Source: Garcia nutans
Lineage: Eukaryota; Streptophyta; Magnoliopsida; Malpighiales; Euphorbiaceae
Assembly (NCBI GenBank): GCA_947685225.1
Contig: CANTUV010000007.1
Location: 12,420,501 to 12,484,500, forward strand
Direction of reading: 5' to 3'
DNA length: 64,000 nucleotides
In this document: positions 1 through 11,523 of the stretch, piece by piece
How the letters are laid out: every line of letters begins with the position of its first letter
Position numbering within the stretch: position 1 is the first letter of the stretch
Position numbers and translations under genes: made by a program
Notes under the pieces: generated by a model
Seen by the model: only the letters and a program-made list of their open reading frames with translations
Told to the model about the DNA's origin: nothing
The model's database searches: none

Positions 1-16
1 AATTGATATATGTTGT

Positions 17-567
17 TGTTGGGAAATGAATATTATCACTCTATTTTCCTTAAACCAGATTAGTAGGAAAATGAAAAATAAATGCGGAATAGTAACACGC
101 AATTTGATAACGGAGTTCGGCTAATTATGCCTACGTCTCCGGAGCTGCTGCAGACTTTTATTAAGGAGAAAAATACAACTTGTTTACAAACACTCACACC
201 TCACACCCAATTTTCCCCAAGAATTTTAATAGAAATTCTTTTAAAGAAATTCCCTAATAGACGTGATCAAGAGCATAAAAATTACTTGACTTAATTTTTG
301 CTTGACCCACTCTGATCTTCCTCTCTATTAATTTTCTTTCTATTCTCTCTAATTTTCTCTCATACATAACAATGGCCAAAGGGCCATTTATATAGGAAAA
401 TTATAACATGTGAACATAATGGTTGGTGAGATTTGTCAAAGGTTAGGTATCACTTTTACCTAAGTTAGGCACCTCTATTTTTTACCACTATCACTTAAGT
501 TAGGCACCTCCATTTTTTACCACCATTACTTAAGTTAGGCACCTCCATTTTTGACATTTTATTAACA
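17..567 (-). repeat. 3' LTR of Copia element A
   Basis: 551-bp terminal repeat, nearly identical to 4583-5168. Near its right end are three tandem copies of a roughly 35-bp unit with core TTAGGCACCTCC. The partner LTR has four, which accounts exactly for the 35-bp length difference. Confidence 0.95.
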
Positions 568-779
568 ATCTCCCACATGAAGACTGATTTCAATATGTCT
601 TCACACTTTGATTTATGCAACAGCTCTTCTACGATCTACTTCTACTGCAGGCCAACTGAAGCTGAACACAGCTTCAGTTTGTCAGTCGACACCATCTTCG
701 TTAACATGTCTGCTGGATTTTGGTTTCCACTGATCTTCTCAAGTTTCAAAATCCCATTTTCCAGAAGTGACCGGATAAA

Positions 780-3700
780 GTGATATCACAACTGTATGTG
801 CTTCGTTCTGTCATGAAAAGACGGATTCTTCGCTAGATGTATGGCACTTTGACTGTCGCAATGCAAAACATTATTTTCTTGTTTCTTGCCTAGTTCTTCC
901 AAGAAACTTTGAAGCCAGATCATCTCCTTGCTGGCTTCCGTGATAGCGACATATTCTGCTTCAGTTGTGGAGAGAGCAACTATCTTCTATAGTTGAGAGA
1001 TCTAGCTCAATGCGGTACCTCCTAGAGTATAGACATACCCTGTAGTGCTCTTTCTGACGTCAACATTTCCGACTAAGTCAGCATCCACATAGCATGCTAG
1101 TGTCGTATATCTACCTTGAAAACAAAGTGCCTTATCTATAGTACCCCGAAGATATCTGAGGATCCACTTGACTGCTTTCCAGTGTACCTTGCCTGGATTA
1201 TTCATGTACCTGCTAATAGCTCCCACTGCTTGAGCAATATCTAGCTTGGTACAAACCATGGCATACATCAAACTCCCAATTGCTGAGGCATACGGCACCT
1301 TTTCCATGTGTGCACATTCCTCCTTCGTCTTCAGTGACTGTTCTTTGGAGAGTCTAAAATGAACACCTAAAGGTGTGCTCACTAGTTTAGCATCTTGCAT
1401 GTTGAATCTGGCTAGTACTTTAGTGATGTACTCAGCCTGTGATAACATCAAAGTCTCAGACTTCGTATCTCTCTTGATCCTCATTCCAAGAATTTGCTTT
1501 GCAGCACCCAGTTCTTTCATTGCAAACTACTCTGACAATTTCTGCTTTAAATTTTTAATCTCTTGCATGTCTGAACCTGCAACGAGCATGTCATCAACGT
1601 ATAATAATAAAATAATAAAGCTACTGTCAAACTTCTTAATGTAGCAACAATGATCTGCTTGGTATCTTGTGAAACCGTTGCTGCCCATAAAGCTATCAAA
1701 CTTCTTGTACCACTGTCTAGGAGCTTGTTTCAAATCATACAAACTCTTCTTCAACCTGCACACTAGGTTTTTCTTGCCTGCCTTAATAAAGCCTTCTGGC
1801 TGCTTCATATAGATCTCTTCCTCTAAATCTCCATGAAGGAATTCTGTCTTTACATCTAACTGTTCAAGATGTAAATTCTCTGCAGCTACTATTTTCAACA
1901 CCAGTCTGATTGTCTAAAGCTTTACGACTGGAGAAAAAATTTTAGTATAGTCAACACCTTCCTTTTGCTGAAAACCTTTTACAACCAATCTTGCTTTATA
2001 GCATCTACTCCCATCATGCTCTTCTTTGATCCTATAAATCCACTTGTTGTGGAGTGCTTTCTTGCCTTGTGCTAGTTCAGCTAATTCCCATGTCTGATTT
2101 GACATGAGTGAGTCCATCTCATCTTTCATGGCAGACTCCCACTTGACTAAATTCTCCACTTGCATTGCTTCATCGTAGCACTCTGGTTCACCATTGTCTA
2201 TCAGCAACAAGTAATGCAAAGAAGGCAAGTAACGTTTCTAAGAATTCTGGAGGAGCATCTCAATTCCGGCATGCTTGGCTCCTCTGCTTCAGGACTATTC
2301 TGAACATCATTTTCAGAAATCTCTTCAAACTCAGCAAATTCCTTATTTTCAGCATCTGTCTTAGAGCTGCTTGATTCTGCTGTTAGCCTATCTTTGTACA
2401 TCACATTCTCGTTGAATATCACATCTCGGCTTCTTACAATCATCTGATTTTTATAATCCCAAAACTGGTAACCGAACTCATCACCACCATATCCAACAAA
2501 GACACATTTTTTAGACTTGGCATCAAGTTTACTTCTTCCAGCAGAATCTATATGTATGTAAGAGATACAACCAAACACTCTTAAGTATGAAAGGTTTACC
2601 TCTTTTTTGCTCCATGCTTCCTCTGGTATTTCACCATCTAAAGGTACTGAAGGCCCACGGTTGATTAGGTAGGCCGCGGTGTTAACAGATTCAGCCCATA
2701 AATTCTTGGGCAAGTCAGCGTGTATCCTCATGTTTCTGGCATGTTCATTCAGAGTTCTGTTCATGCGCTCAGCTATGCCGTTTTGCTGCGGTGTCATAGA
2801 AACTGTTTTTTCCGTCTTGATTCTGCTGCTTGCACAAAATTCTTTGAACCTTCTATCTCTGTACTCCCCTCTATTGTCAGACCTCAATCGCTTGACTTTC
2901 AAGCCAGTTTCATTTTCCACCATGGCCTTCCATTTTCTGAATGTATCAAAGACTTCTGATTTCTTCTTCAGAAAATACACCCATACCTTTCTCATTGAAT
3001 CATCAATGAAGTTGACATAATACAATGAGCCTACAAGAGATGAAACTAGAGATGGTCCCTATATATCGGTATGTACCAACTCGAGCTTTTCTACCTGGGG
3101 TGTCTTTCCAGTTTTCGTGAAGCTGACCTTCTTTTGTTTCCCAAAGATGCAGTCTTCACATAGACCGACATCTACACTTTTAAGTTCTGGCAACTTTTCC
3201 TTTGATAGAAGTGCCTTCATCCCTTTCTCGCTCATATGGCCAACCCTCTGGTGCCATAGATTTGAATCAGCATCCGCTACTGCGATGATGTTCTTTATGT
3301 TTGAGGTTACATAGAGAGTACCAGTCTTCTTACCATGAGCAATGACAAGTGCTCTTTTGGTAATTTTCCATTCACAATCTGTAAAGGTCGTACAATAACC
3401 TTCTTCATCAAGTTGTCCCACAGAGATCAAATTCCTTTTGAGACCAGAAATATGTCTCACTCCTTGTAGCTTCCAGGCAGTCCCATTTGGCAACTTTAAT
3501 TTGACATCTCTTTTTCCTATGATCTTCAAGGTTTCATCATCGGCTAGATGAACCTTTCCAAAATCACCACTGACATAATTCTCCATGATTTCTCGGCATT
3601 GAGTGGAGTGAAAAGATGCCCCTGAATCCAAGATCCATGATTCAATCGGACTGTTAATGCTTAGAATCATAGCATCGCCTGCATCCCTGGTCACGTTTAT

Positions 3701-4500
3701 AGATTCCTGTGCATCGGTATCTTTTTTCGGAGCTCGGCAATCCTTCTTAAAGTGACCCTTCTTGCCATAATTATAACACTTGAAATCTTTCTTCCCTGAT
3801 CTAGATTTGCCCCTTCTAGATCTTGATCTACTAGAGTCTGAGTTTCTATCTAAAGTTCTCCCTCTAGACTCTATGTGTAGAGCTGAAGAGGTTGATGCTT
3901 CTCCTGATTCTCTTCATCAAATTTCTTCACTCAATACCAGATCTCGTACATCATTGAATTTTAATTTGGTATTTTCTGACAAACTGTTGACCACTATAAC
4001 GGTAGCACTCCAATTGTCTGGTAGAGATGATAAGAGAATTAAAGCCCGAACTTCATTATCGAATTCAATTTTCACTGAACTCAACTGGGTTGTGACTGTG
4101 TTGAGTTCATTCAGATGTTGGGCCACCGATGCCCCTTCTGCCATTCGTAAATTAAATAACCGCATCATCAAGTGAACTTTATTTGCGGCCGATGGCTTTT
4201 CATACATGCTAGAGAGAGCCGCCATAAGACCTATCGTGGTCTTTTCCTTGGCTATGTTGAAAGCAACATTACGGGATAATGTTAATTTAATAACTCCAAG
4301 GGCTTATCTGTCGAGAAGGTTCCAATCTTCTTCTTTCATGCCTTCTGGTTTCGTTTGTGAAAGCGGTCGATACAGCTTTTTCTGATATAAATAATCTTCA
4401 ATTTGCATCTTCCAAAAGCCAAAGTCCGCACCATCGAACTTTTCAATTCTCACTTTTCCTTCATTTGCGGCCGTCGCTCCCACTCAAATCTGGATTCCCA
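780..4500 (-). pseudogene. Decayed Copia gag-pol polyprotein of element A
   Basis: Reading leftwards: gag (about 4500-3700), protease with motif DSGASFHST near 3620, GAG-pre-integrase (LWHQRVGHMS near 3250), integrase core (RSDNRGEY; PQQNGIAERMNR retains the catalytic Glu), RT (about 2230-1530, motif YVDD near 1590) and RNase H (about 1520-780, TTEAEY near 960). Gag to integrase share one frame broken by stops, including two adjacent TGA codons just below 3919 where Arg CGA is expected. A frameshift near 2201-2228 moves RT and RNase H to another frame, with further stops near 1914, 1527 and 1002. The gag zinc knuckle reads CYNYGKKGHFKKDC, so the second Cys of CX2CX4HX4C has become Tyr. The element cannot encode a working polyprotein. 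Confidence 0.93.
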
Positions 4501-4582
4501 AAAAAATTTTGATAGTGAATAGTATCCTCGTACAGATGAATAGTACTTTTATCGAATTTCAAACCTTGGCTCTGATACCAGT

Positions 4583-5168
4583 TGTTGGGAAATAAATATT
4601 ATCACTCTATTTCCCTTAAACCAGATTAGTAGGAAAGGGAAAAATAAATGCGGAATAATAACACACAATTTGATAACGGAGTTTGACCAATTATGCCTAC
4701 GTCTCCGGAGCTGCTGCAGACTTCTATTAAGGAGAAAAATACACCGTGTTTATAAACACTCACACCTCACACCCAATTTTTTCCAAGAATTTTAACATAA
4801 ATTTTTTAAAAGAAATTTCCTAATAGACGTGATCAAGAGTACAAAAATTACTTGACTTAATTTTTGCTTGACCCGCTCTGATCTTCCTCTCTATTAATTT
4901 TCTTTCTATTCTCTCTAATTTTCTCTCATACATAATAATGGCCAAAGGGTCATTTATATAGGAAAATTATAACATGTGAACATAATGGTTGGTGGGATTT
5001 GTCAAAGGTTAGGTATCTCTTTTACCTAAGTTAGGCACCTTCATTTTTTACCACTATCACTTAAATTAGGCACCTTCATTTTTTACCACCATCACTTAAG
5101 TTAGGCACCTCCATTTTTTAACACCATTACTTAAATTAGGCACCTCCATTTTTGACATTTTATTAATA
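4583..5168 (-). repeat. 5' LTR of Copia element A
   Basis: 586-bp terminal repeat matching 17-567. Its inner end is 2 bp from the Met-tRNA primer-binding site at 4568-4580. It carries four copies of the 35-bp internal minisatellite. The terminal CA (minus-strand start TG) is slightly decayed: ATTAATA here against ATTAACA in the left LTR. Confidence 0.95.
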
Positions 5169-5700
5169 GTTGTTATATGTTCATATATGTTATATATAAT
5201 AACATATATCATTTGATTTGCAATATAATAACTATATTTAAAATAATGTATATCGTTATTTATTTATATATATTACATATAACAACATATATTAGTTGAT
5301 TTTAAAAGAAATATTAACATACAATTGATATATGTTGTTATATGTTTATATATGTTACATATAAAGGCATATATCAATTGATTTGCAATAAAATATCAAT
5401 ATAAAAACTAATATATATTATTATATGTTATATATAACGAGATATATTAGTTGATTATTTGATTTGCAAAAGAAATATCAATATACAACTGATATATATT
5501 GTTATATGTTCAAATATGTTATATACAACAACATATATTATTTGATTTGCAATAAAATATTAATATACAAACTAATAGATATTGTTATATGCTTATATAT
5601 GTTACATATAACAATATATATTAGTTGATTTGTAAAAGAAATATCAGTATACAACTACTATATATTATTATATGTTCATATATGTTTGTTTATTAAACTA
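5169..5700. repeat. AT-rich tandem satellite S1, about 83-bp unit
   Basis: At least five imperfect units recur at about 5327, 5411, 5491, 5574 and 5657 (period 80-84). Each has a TATATGTTGTTATATG-like block, an inverted counterpart (AACAACATATAT), then TTGATTTGCAAAAGAAATAT. Bases 1-16 are the same repeat cut off by element A. The same family appears in opposite orientation at about 45630-46230. Confidence 0.85.
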
Positions 5701-6064
5701 TATTTTTTTTGTGTTAAAGGTTTTGTTTGGTTTACAACAGAATTTTCAAGATTAGGACAAACATTTTGTTTCTTAAATAAGATTTTGTTTACTAATAGTT
5801 TCTTTTATACCCCAATAATAGTATATATGATGCAAAAACAAAAAAAAAAGTGAAAACCATTTCTTTTGAATATTTTATCAAACATATGGGGTGCATACAT
5901 TTAAAAGGATAATAAAATCCTCAATCAAATATATTTGAAAGCACATTGGGATTAAATTTATTCTTCACTTTAATAAAAAAAAAACAAATAATGAAATAAA
6001 AAATAGAAAAAAATATAGATCAAAAACCATTTATTCAACATATATTCCAAGTTGCAAAATCAAA
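5701..6064. other. AT-rich intergenic stretch
   Basis: Low-complexity A/T sequence with poly(A) runs. I see no coding potential or recognisable repeat here. It may be the 3' flank of the PsbQ-like pseudogene that begins at about 6065. Confidence 0.6.
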
Positions 6065-6363
6065 AACCCATTTTCTGTTGTCTCTAGGTTCCAACTCTGT
6101 CAAAAACCAGTTAATATAATGACCTAGCTTGTGGTATTACTTCTTCAAAATTGTCAAAAAACCTATTATAGCCAAAAGTGGTAAGAGGTTATTTATCATT
6201 GACTGAAGCTACAGAGATAACTTCGTCAAAATCATAGTTCATGAAAGTGGATTTGAATCTTAAAAATTTTCTAACATAATTCAAAGTGTTTGGTCTTATT
6301 AAATCCTCCATTGCCAAAAGATCAAATGCGCACTTCCTTAGCTTGTACATGCTGCCTTGTTTA

Positions 6364-6839
6364 TGTTGGAATATAAAAAAATTAAATAATTAAATTAAAT
6401 TAAATAAAAAAAGAAGAGGAGAAGAAGACACGTATCCAAGACAAAGCTCACATGGAAGTTTGGACAAATTCACATGCGTATCCAAGACAAAGCTCACATG
6501 GAAGTTTGGACAAATTCACATGGTAATGTTTTTCTCATAATTGTTTTGTATGTGTTGGCAAAATAATTCAAAGGGAAATTATGGACATTATACATCCACG
6601 TAAATGGTTGAAAATTTGTGGCAAACGAAATGTTTAGTTAGAACATGTGGCAAGAAACAAAAGATTATATTTGTGGTGTGTATTTTATTTCAAGTCCTAT
6701 AAATATTGGCAGAAACTTTTATTCTGAATATGAGTGAAATATAGAATAAAAGTGTAGTATTTTTTAGAAGTAATATTAATTTTTCATTGAGTGTTGTGCT
6801 TATGATTTTTGTTTAATTAAAGTCTTAATTAGTCCAACA
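6364..6839 (+). repeat. 5' LTR of Copia element B
   Basis: 476 bp, TG...CA. It contains a 46-bp direct tandem duplication (6431-6476 and 6477-6522, starting CGTATCCAAGACAAAGC) that is single in the other LTR. It also keeps 31 bp (from about 6792) that the other LTR has lost. Confidence 0.95.
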
Positions 6840-6955
6840 AAGTGGTATCAGAGCCACGTTAAAAGCCTAATTAGTGAGAGTTGTGAGAATTTTTTTATTC
6901 CTCTAGAAAAAAATTCATGTTTTTTGAGTGTTTGAGAGACTTTATCAAATAAAAG

Positions 6956-9900
6956 ATGAATAGCAACGGTATCTCCTACAATTTTCCTTAGCTCACCAAA
7001 ACCAATTACAAAAATTGGTGTATCAAAATGAAAGCCATTCTTGGTGCCCAAGATGTTTGGGACATTGTTGAAAAAGGTTATGTTGTCCCAGCTGAAGATG
7101 CACAACTGTCTTAGGCAGAAAAGGACAGTTTGCATAAAAGTCGCAAGAGTGACCAGAAGGCACTCAGTCTAATCCATCAAGGATTGGATGATGTAATGTT
7201 TGAGAAGGTGGCAGAAGCTACCACCTCCAAGCAAGCTTGGGACATACTACGAATTTCTCTTCAAGGAGAGGAGAAAGTACAAAAAGTTTGACTTCAAATA
7301 TTGAGAGGTGATTTCGAGATGATGAAGATGAAGGAGGCAGAAGCAATTACTGATTACTCCTCACGAGTAAAATCTATCGTTAATCAAATGCGGTAGTATG
7401 GAGAAAAAATCGATGAATCGAGAATCGTCGAAAAAATTCTACGATCACTACTATCAAATTTGACTACATAGTGGTGGCTATGGAAGAATCGCGAGATATA
7501 AGTGCAATGACCGTTGACAAAGTTGTTGGTTCATTGCAAGCACGTGAGGAAAGGCTAAACAGATAAAAATAAGAGTTTGTAGAACAAGTCTTGGTGGCAA
7601 AGACTTCGTTCAAAGAAAATGAAAATCGTTAAGATGTTAGTCAATCCAGAAGAGGACGTGGTAGAGATTGTGGAGGAAGCGAAAGAGGAAGAGGACGTGG
7701 CAGAAGTCAACAATTTGGAAGAGGTGACAACAATGATGGAAATACCCAGTTCACAAGAGGCAGAGGTCGTGGACGTGGAAGAGGAAATTGGAGGCAAAAT
7801 GATGGACGTGACAATTCAAATGTTCAATGTTACAATTGCTCCAAATATGGCCACTACGCTTCAGAATGCTGGAGTCCGCCTAAGCAAGTAGAGGAAACAG
7901 CTAACAACATTCAAGACGAGGATGCAACCGACATGATATTACTAACCCGTGAAGGTGAACAAAGTCCAAAAAATAACATATGGTATCTTGACAATGGAGC
8001 AAGTAATCATATGTGTGGAGATAAGAAAATGTTCATTGAGCTGGACCAATATTTCAGTGGAAATGTTGTTTTTGGAGATTCCTCAAAAGTTCCTATCGAG
8101 GCAAAGGAACCATTCTCATTCGTTTAAAGAATGGCGAGCACCAATTCATCAGCAATGTTTATTATGTTCCAAACATGAAAAGCAACATTTTAAGTTTGGG
8201 ACAACTGCTGGAGAAAAATTACCAAGTTCACATGGTGAATCGAAAGTTGTTGCTGTTGAATGAGAAGAAGGAGCTACTAGCAAATGTAGCAATGTCAAAG
8301 AACAGGATGTTCACTCTCAACATCCAGACAGATGTAGCCTAATGTTTAAAGTCTTATGTGAAGGATTCTCATTGGCTTTGGCATCTAAGGTTTGGACATC
8401 TAAACTTTGGAGGGCTAAAGTTGTTGAGTCAAAAGAAGATGGTGCATAGTCTTCCCTCTATTGACAAACCCCATCAACTTTGTGAAGGATGTCTTATTGG
8501 AAAACAATCCAGAACCAGTTTTCCAAAGGATTCCATGTCAAGAGCAAAGGCGACACTCGAGCTCATTCATGCCGATGTTTGTGGACCAATGACTCCAGCG
8601 TCATTGGGAGGCAACAAATATTTCTTGCTTTTCATTGATGACTATAGTAGAAAGACGTGGGCTTATTTTTAAAGGAAAAATCAAAAGTTTTTAGAGCTTT
8701 CAAGAAGTTCAAAGCGCTCGTTGAGAAAGAAAGCGGTCATTACATCAAAGCCTTAAGATCCGATAGAGGGCGAGAATTCACATACAATGAATTCAAAAGA
8801 TTCTGCGAGGAGTATGGAATCCGCCATTTCCTATCAATCCTAAGATCACCTCAGCAAAATGGTGTTGTTGAAAGAAAGAATAGAATGGTGCTAGACATGG
8901 TCAAAAGCATGTTGAAAAGCAAGAATTTGCCCAAGGGGCTGTGGGCAGCAGCAGTTGATTGTGTTGTCTACATCTTGAACCGATCTCCAACAATAAGTGT
9001 TTCATATATGACACCCCAAGAAGCATAAAGTGGGAGAAAGCCTAATATCTCTCATTTTCGTGTTTTTGGAAGCATTGCTCATGTTCATGTACATGATGAA
9101 GAAAGGAGAAAACTTGATGACAAAAGCAAAAAATACTTGTTCGTGGGATATTCAAAATTTTCTAAAGGTTATAAGATGTTTGATCCCTATACAGGAAAAA
9201 TAATCATTAGTAGAGACGTCACTATCAATGAAGAAGCAATCTGGGAGTGGAACAATGATAAAAAGAAGAATTATAGTTTTTATCCTTTCACCATGGATGA
9301 AAACAATGATCATGATTTAGAGGATCCAACCACAACACCGACAATAGATAATCCTTTTCAAGTGCATCTCCTGGAGCAGAAGATGAAGCGCAAAGTGAAA
9401 GTCCTAGACAAAGGCAAAAAAAAGTTGAGATGTGTGATAGATCTCTATGAAGCCACAAGAGATCTCAATGAAGAATCAACTCTTTACTGTCATCTTATTG
9501 ATAGTGAGCCTTTTGATGTTGAAGAAGCCATGAGAGATGAGAGATGGAGAAAAGCCATGGAGGAGGAGATCCAAGCAATCGAGAAGAATGAGACATGGGA
9601 GTTGACTAGACTTCCAGCTGATAAAAGACCCATTGGTGTTAAATGGGTGTTCAAGGAAAAAAAAAGATGCACAAGGAGAGATTGTACGACACAAGGCAAG
9701 ATTGGTTGCAAAGGGATATAGTCAAAAACAAGGTATTGACTATGATGAAGTTTTTGCACTAGTTGCAAGAATGGAGATCATCAAACTGGTGATCTCAGTT
9801 GCTGCTCAAAATGGATGGAAGATTCATCAAATAGATGTTAAGTCTGCCTTTCTGAATGGATACTTGGAGGAAGAAATTTATGTTCAACAACCGCTTGGAT

Positions 9901-11032
9901 ACATTGTCAAAGGCCATGAAGAAAAAGTGTTTAAACTGAAGAAGGCATTGTACGGACTCAAGCAAGCACCAAGAGCTTGGAACAACCGTATTGACAAGTA
10001 CTTTCAAGAGAATGGATTTGTCAAATGCCCCCATGAATATGCTTTGTATGTGAAGGAGAAAAATGGGGACATGATGCTTGTTTGCTTATACGTGGATGAT
10101 CTTATTTTCACCGGGAACAATCCTCAAATGTTTGATGATTTCAAGAAGACGATGGCTTGTGAATTTGAGATGACTGACATTGGTCTAATGTCATACTATC
10201 TTGGTATTGAAGTGAAGCAAAGCGAAGGTGGCATCTTTATTTCTCAAAATGGTTTTACTAAGGAGATCTTGAAGAAATTCAAGATGAAGAATTGCAATCC
10301 TGTCAGCACTCCTGTTGAATGCAGCTTAAAATTGACCAAGGATGAAGATGGAGAAAGAGTGAACCCGACAATTTTTCGAAGTCTGATCGGGAGTCTTAGA
10401 TACCTGACGTGCACAAGGCCAGATGTTTTGTATGCAGTTAGGCTAGTGAGCAGATAAATGGAAGCACCAACAATATCACATTGGAATGCTGCTAAGAGGA
10501 TACTTTGCTATGTGAAAGGTACAACTAATTTTGGATTACATTATTCAAAATCTGACAAGTTCAAATTAGTTGGGTACAGTGATAGTGATTGGGCCGGCGA
10601 TAAAGATGATTGAAAAAGCACTAGTGGATTTGTATTTTTTCTTGGTAACACGGCGTTTACTTGAAGTTCAAAGAAGCAACCTATCATCACATTGTCAACC
10701 TGTGAAGCTGAATATGTTGCTGCAACCTCATGTGTGTGTCATACAATATGGCTACGAAGATTGTTAAAGGAATTTCAAATGACACAACATGATCCAACAG
10801 ATATTTTTGTTAATAATAAATCGGCATTGGCATTAGCAAAAAATCCAGTCTTTCATGATCGAAGCAAGTATATCGACACAAGGTTTCATTTTATCAAAGA
10901 GTGCATTGAGCAGAAAGAAGTCACATTGAAGTATGTGAGAACGCAAGATCAAGTTGCTGACATTTTCACGAAGCCGCTCAAATATGACGTGTTCAATCAA
11001 TTGCGAGCATTGCTGGGAGTAACAGATAATTA
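6956..11032 (+). pseudogene. Decayed Copia gag-pol polyprotein of element B
   Basis: The gag ATG is at 6956. Gag is broken by several in-frame stops (first codon 12, TAG in place of an expected Gln). It ends with an RGRGRG-rich tract (about 7640-7790) and an intact CX2CX4HX4C knuckle, CYNCSKYGHYASEC (about 7830-7870). Protease follows with DNGASNHMCG near 7990, where DTG/DSG is usual. GAG-pre-integrase is at 8358 onward (HLRFGHLNFGG). Integrase is at about 8560-9030 (VERKN keeps the catalytic Glu), interrupted by a frame break near 8672 and a TAA at 9026. RT spans about 9500-10200 (ALYGLKQAPRAWN; YVDDL near 10095). RNase H runs to 11032 (DSDWAGD, TCEAEYVAATSC). A frameshift near 9660 and a stop at 10456 further break it. 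It is non-autonomous now. Confidence 0.93.
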
Positions 11033-11046
11033 AGTTTACGGGGGAG

Positions 11047-11445
11047 TATTGGAATATAAAAAAATTAAATAATTAAACTTAATTAAATAAAAAAAGAAGA
11101 GGAGAAGAAGACACGTATCTAAGACAAAGCTCACATGGAAGTTTGGACAAATTTACATGGTAATATTTTTCTCATAATTGTTTTGTATGTGTTGGCAAAA
11201 TAATTCAAAGGGAAACTATGGATATGATGCATCCACGTAAATGGTTGAAAATTTGTGGCAAATGAGATGTTTAGTTAGAACATGTGGCAGGAAATAAAAG
11301 ATTATATTTGTGGTGTGTATTTTATTTCAAGTCCTATAAATATTGACAGAAACTTGTATTCTGAATATGAGTGAAATATATAATAAAAGTGTAGTATTTT
11401 TGAGAAGTAATATTAATTTTTTATTGAGTCCTAATTAGTCCAACA
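11047..11445 (+). repeat. 3' LTR of Copia element B
   Basis: 399-bp partner of 6364-6839. The 77-bp length difference is explained by the 46-bp duplication in the left copy plus a 31-bp deletion here, between TTGAGT and CCTAATTAG. The first dinucleotide is TA instead of TG. Confidence 0.94.
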
Positions 11446-11523
11446 GTTTATACTTCAACATTTGCCATGTAAACTCCTTTTTATTTGGAAATGAATGAGT
11501 CTCTATTTTCTCATTTACAATAT

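Larger units (their letters stand above)
17..5168 (-). mobile_element. Complete Ty1/Copia LTR retrotransposon (element A, Tnt1/Tork-like)
   Basis: Seen: two LTRs (17-567 and 4583-5168) bounded by TG...CA-type ends and flanked by an exact 5-bp direct repeat GTTGT at 12-16 and 5169-5173. A primer-binding site matching the initiator-Met tRNA 3' end (TGGTATCAGAGCC on the minus strand) lies at 4568-4580, next to the right LTR, so the right LTR is the 5' LTR and the element reads right to left. A polypurine run (GTGGGAGAT on the minus strand) abuts the left LTR at about 568-577. Domain order gag, protease, integrase, RT, RNase H is that of Copia. The protein style resembles the Tnt1/Tork group (inference). 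The element interrupts an AT-rich satellite. Confidence 0.96.
6364..11445 (+). mobile_element. Complete Ty1/Copia LTR retrotransposon (element B)
   Basis: Seen: LTRs at 6364-6839 and 11047-11445, flanked by an exact 5-bp duplication GTTTA (6359-6363 and 11446-11450). The primer-binding site TGGTATCAGAGC is at 6843-6854, and a polypurine tract ACGGGGGAG at 11038-11046. Inside are gag, protease, integrase, RT and RNase H on the plus strand, in Copia order. The right LTR starts TA rather than TG. The element lies inside a PsbQ-like exon read on the other strand. LTR indels and many stops mark it as older than elements C and G. Confidence 0.96.
6065..11523 (-). pseudogene. PsbQ-like protein exon (chloroplast NDH lumenal subunit PNSL2/3 type), split by Copia B
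   Basis: If element B and one copy of its 5-bp target duplication are ignored, the minus strand from 11523 to 11446 continued from 6363 to about 6065 reads as one exon. It follows a plausible acceptor (TGCAG, complement at 11524-11528). Reading gives a Trp near the start, then MYKLRKCAFDLLAMEDLI, then a gap, then YVRKFLRFKSTFMNYDFDEV. This looks like the helical-bundle domain of PsbQ-like proteins of the thylakoid-lumen NDH complex (family assignment from memory). After the residues VND K comes TAA, probably a decayed CAA. In the same frame, homology-like sequence (PLTTF..., RFFDNFEE) goes on, with further stops. No transit peptide or earlier exon was found. It is therefore a dead copy or fragment, damaged by stops as well as by the insertion. 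It could instead be an exon-shuffled fragment. Confidence 0.7.

Noticed and set aside
7619..7891. Acidic, Glu/Val-rich open frame within element B
   Set aside because: It is an alternative frame of the RGRGRG-rich gag tail; the proper frame contains the zinc knuckle.
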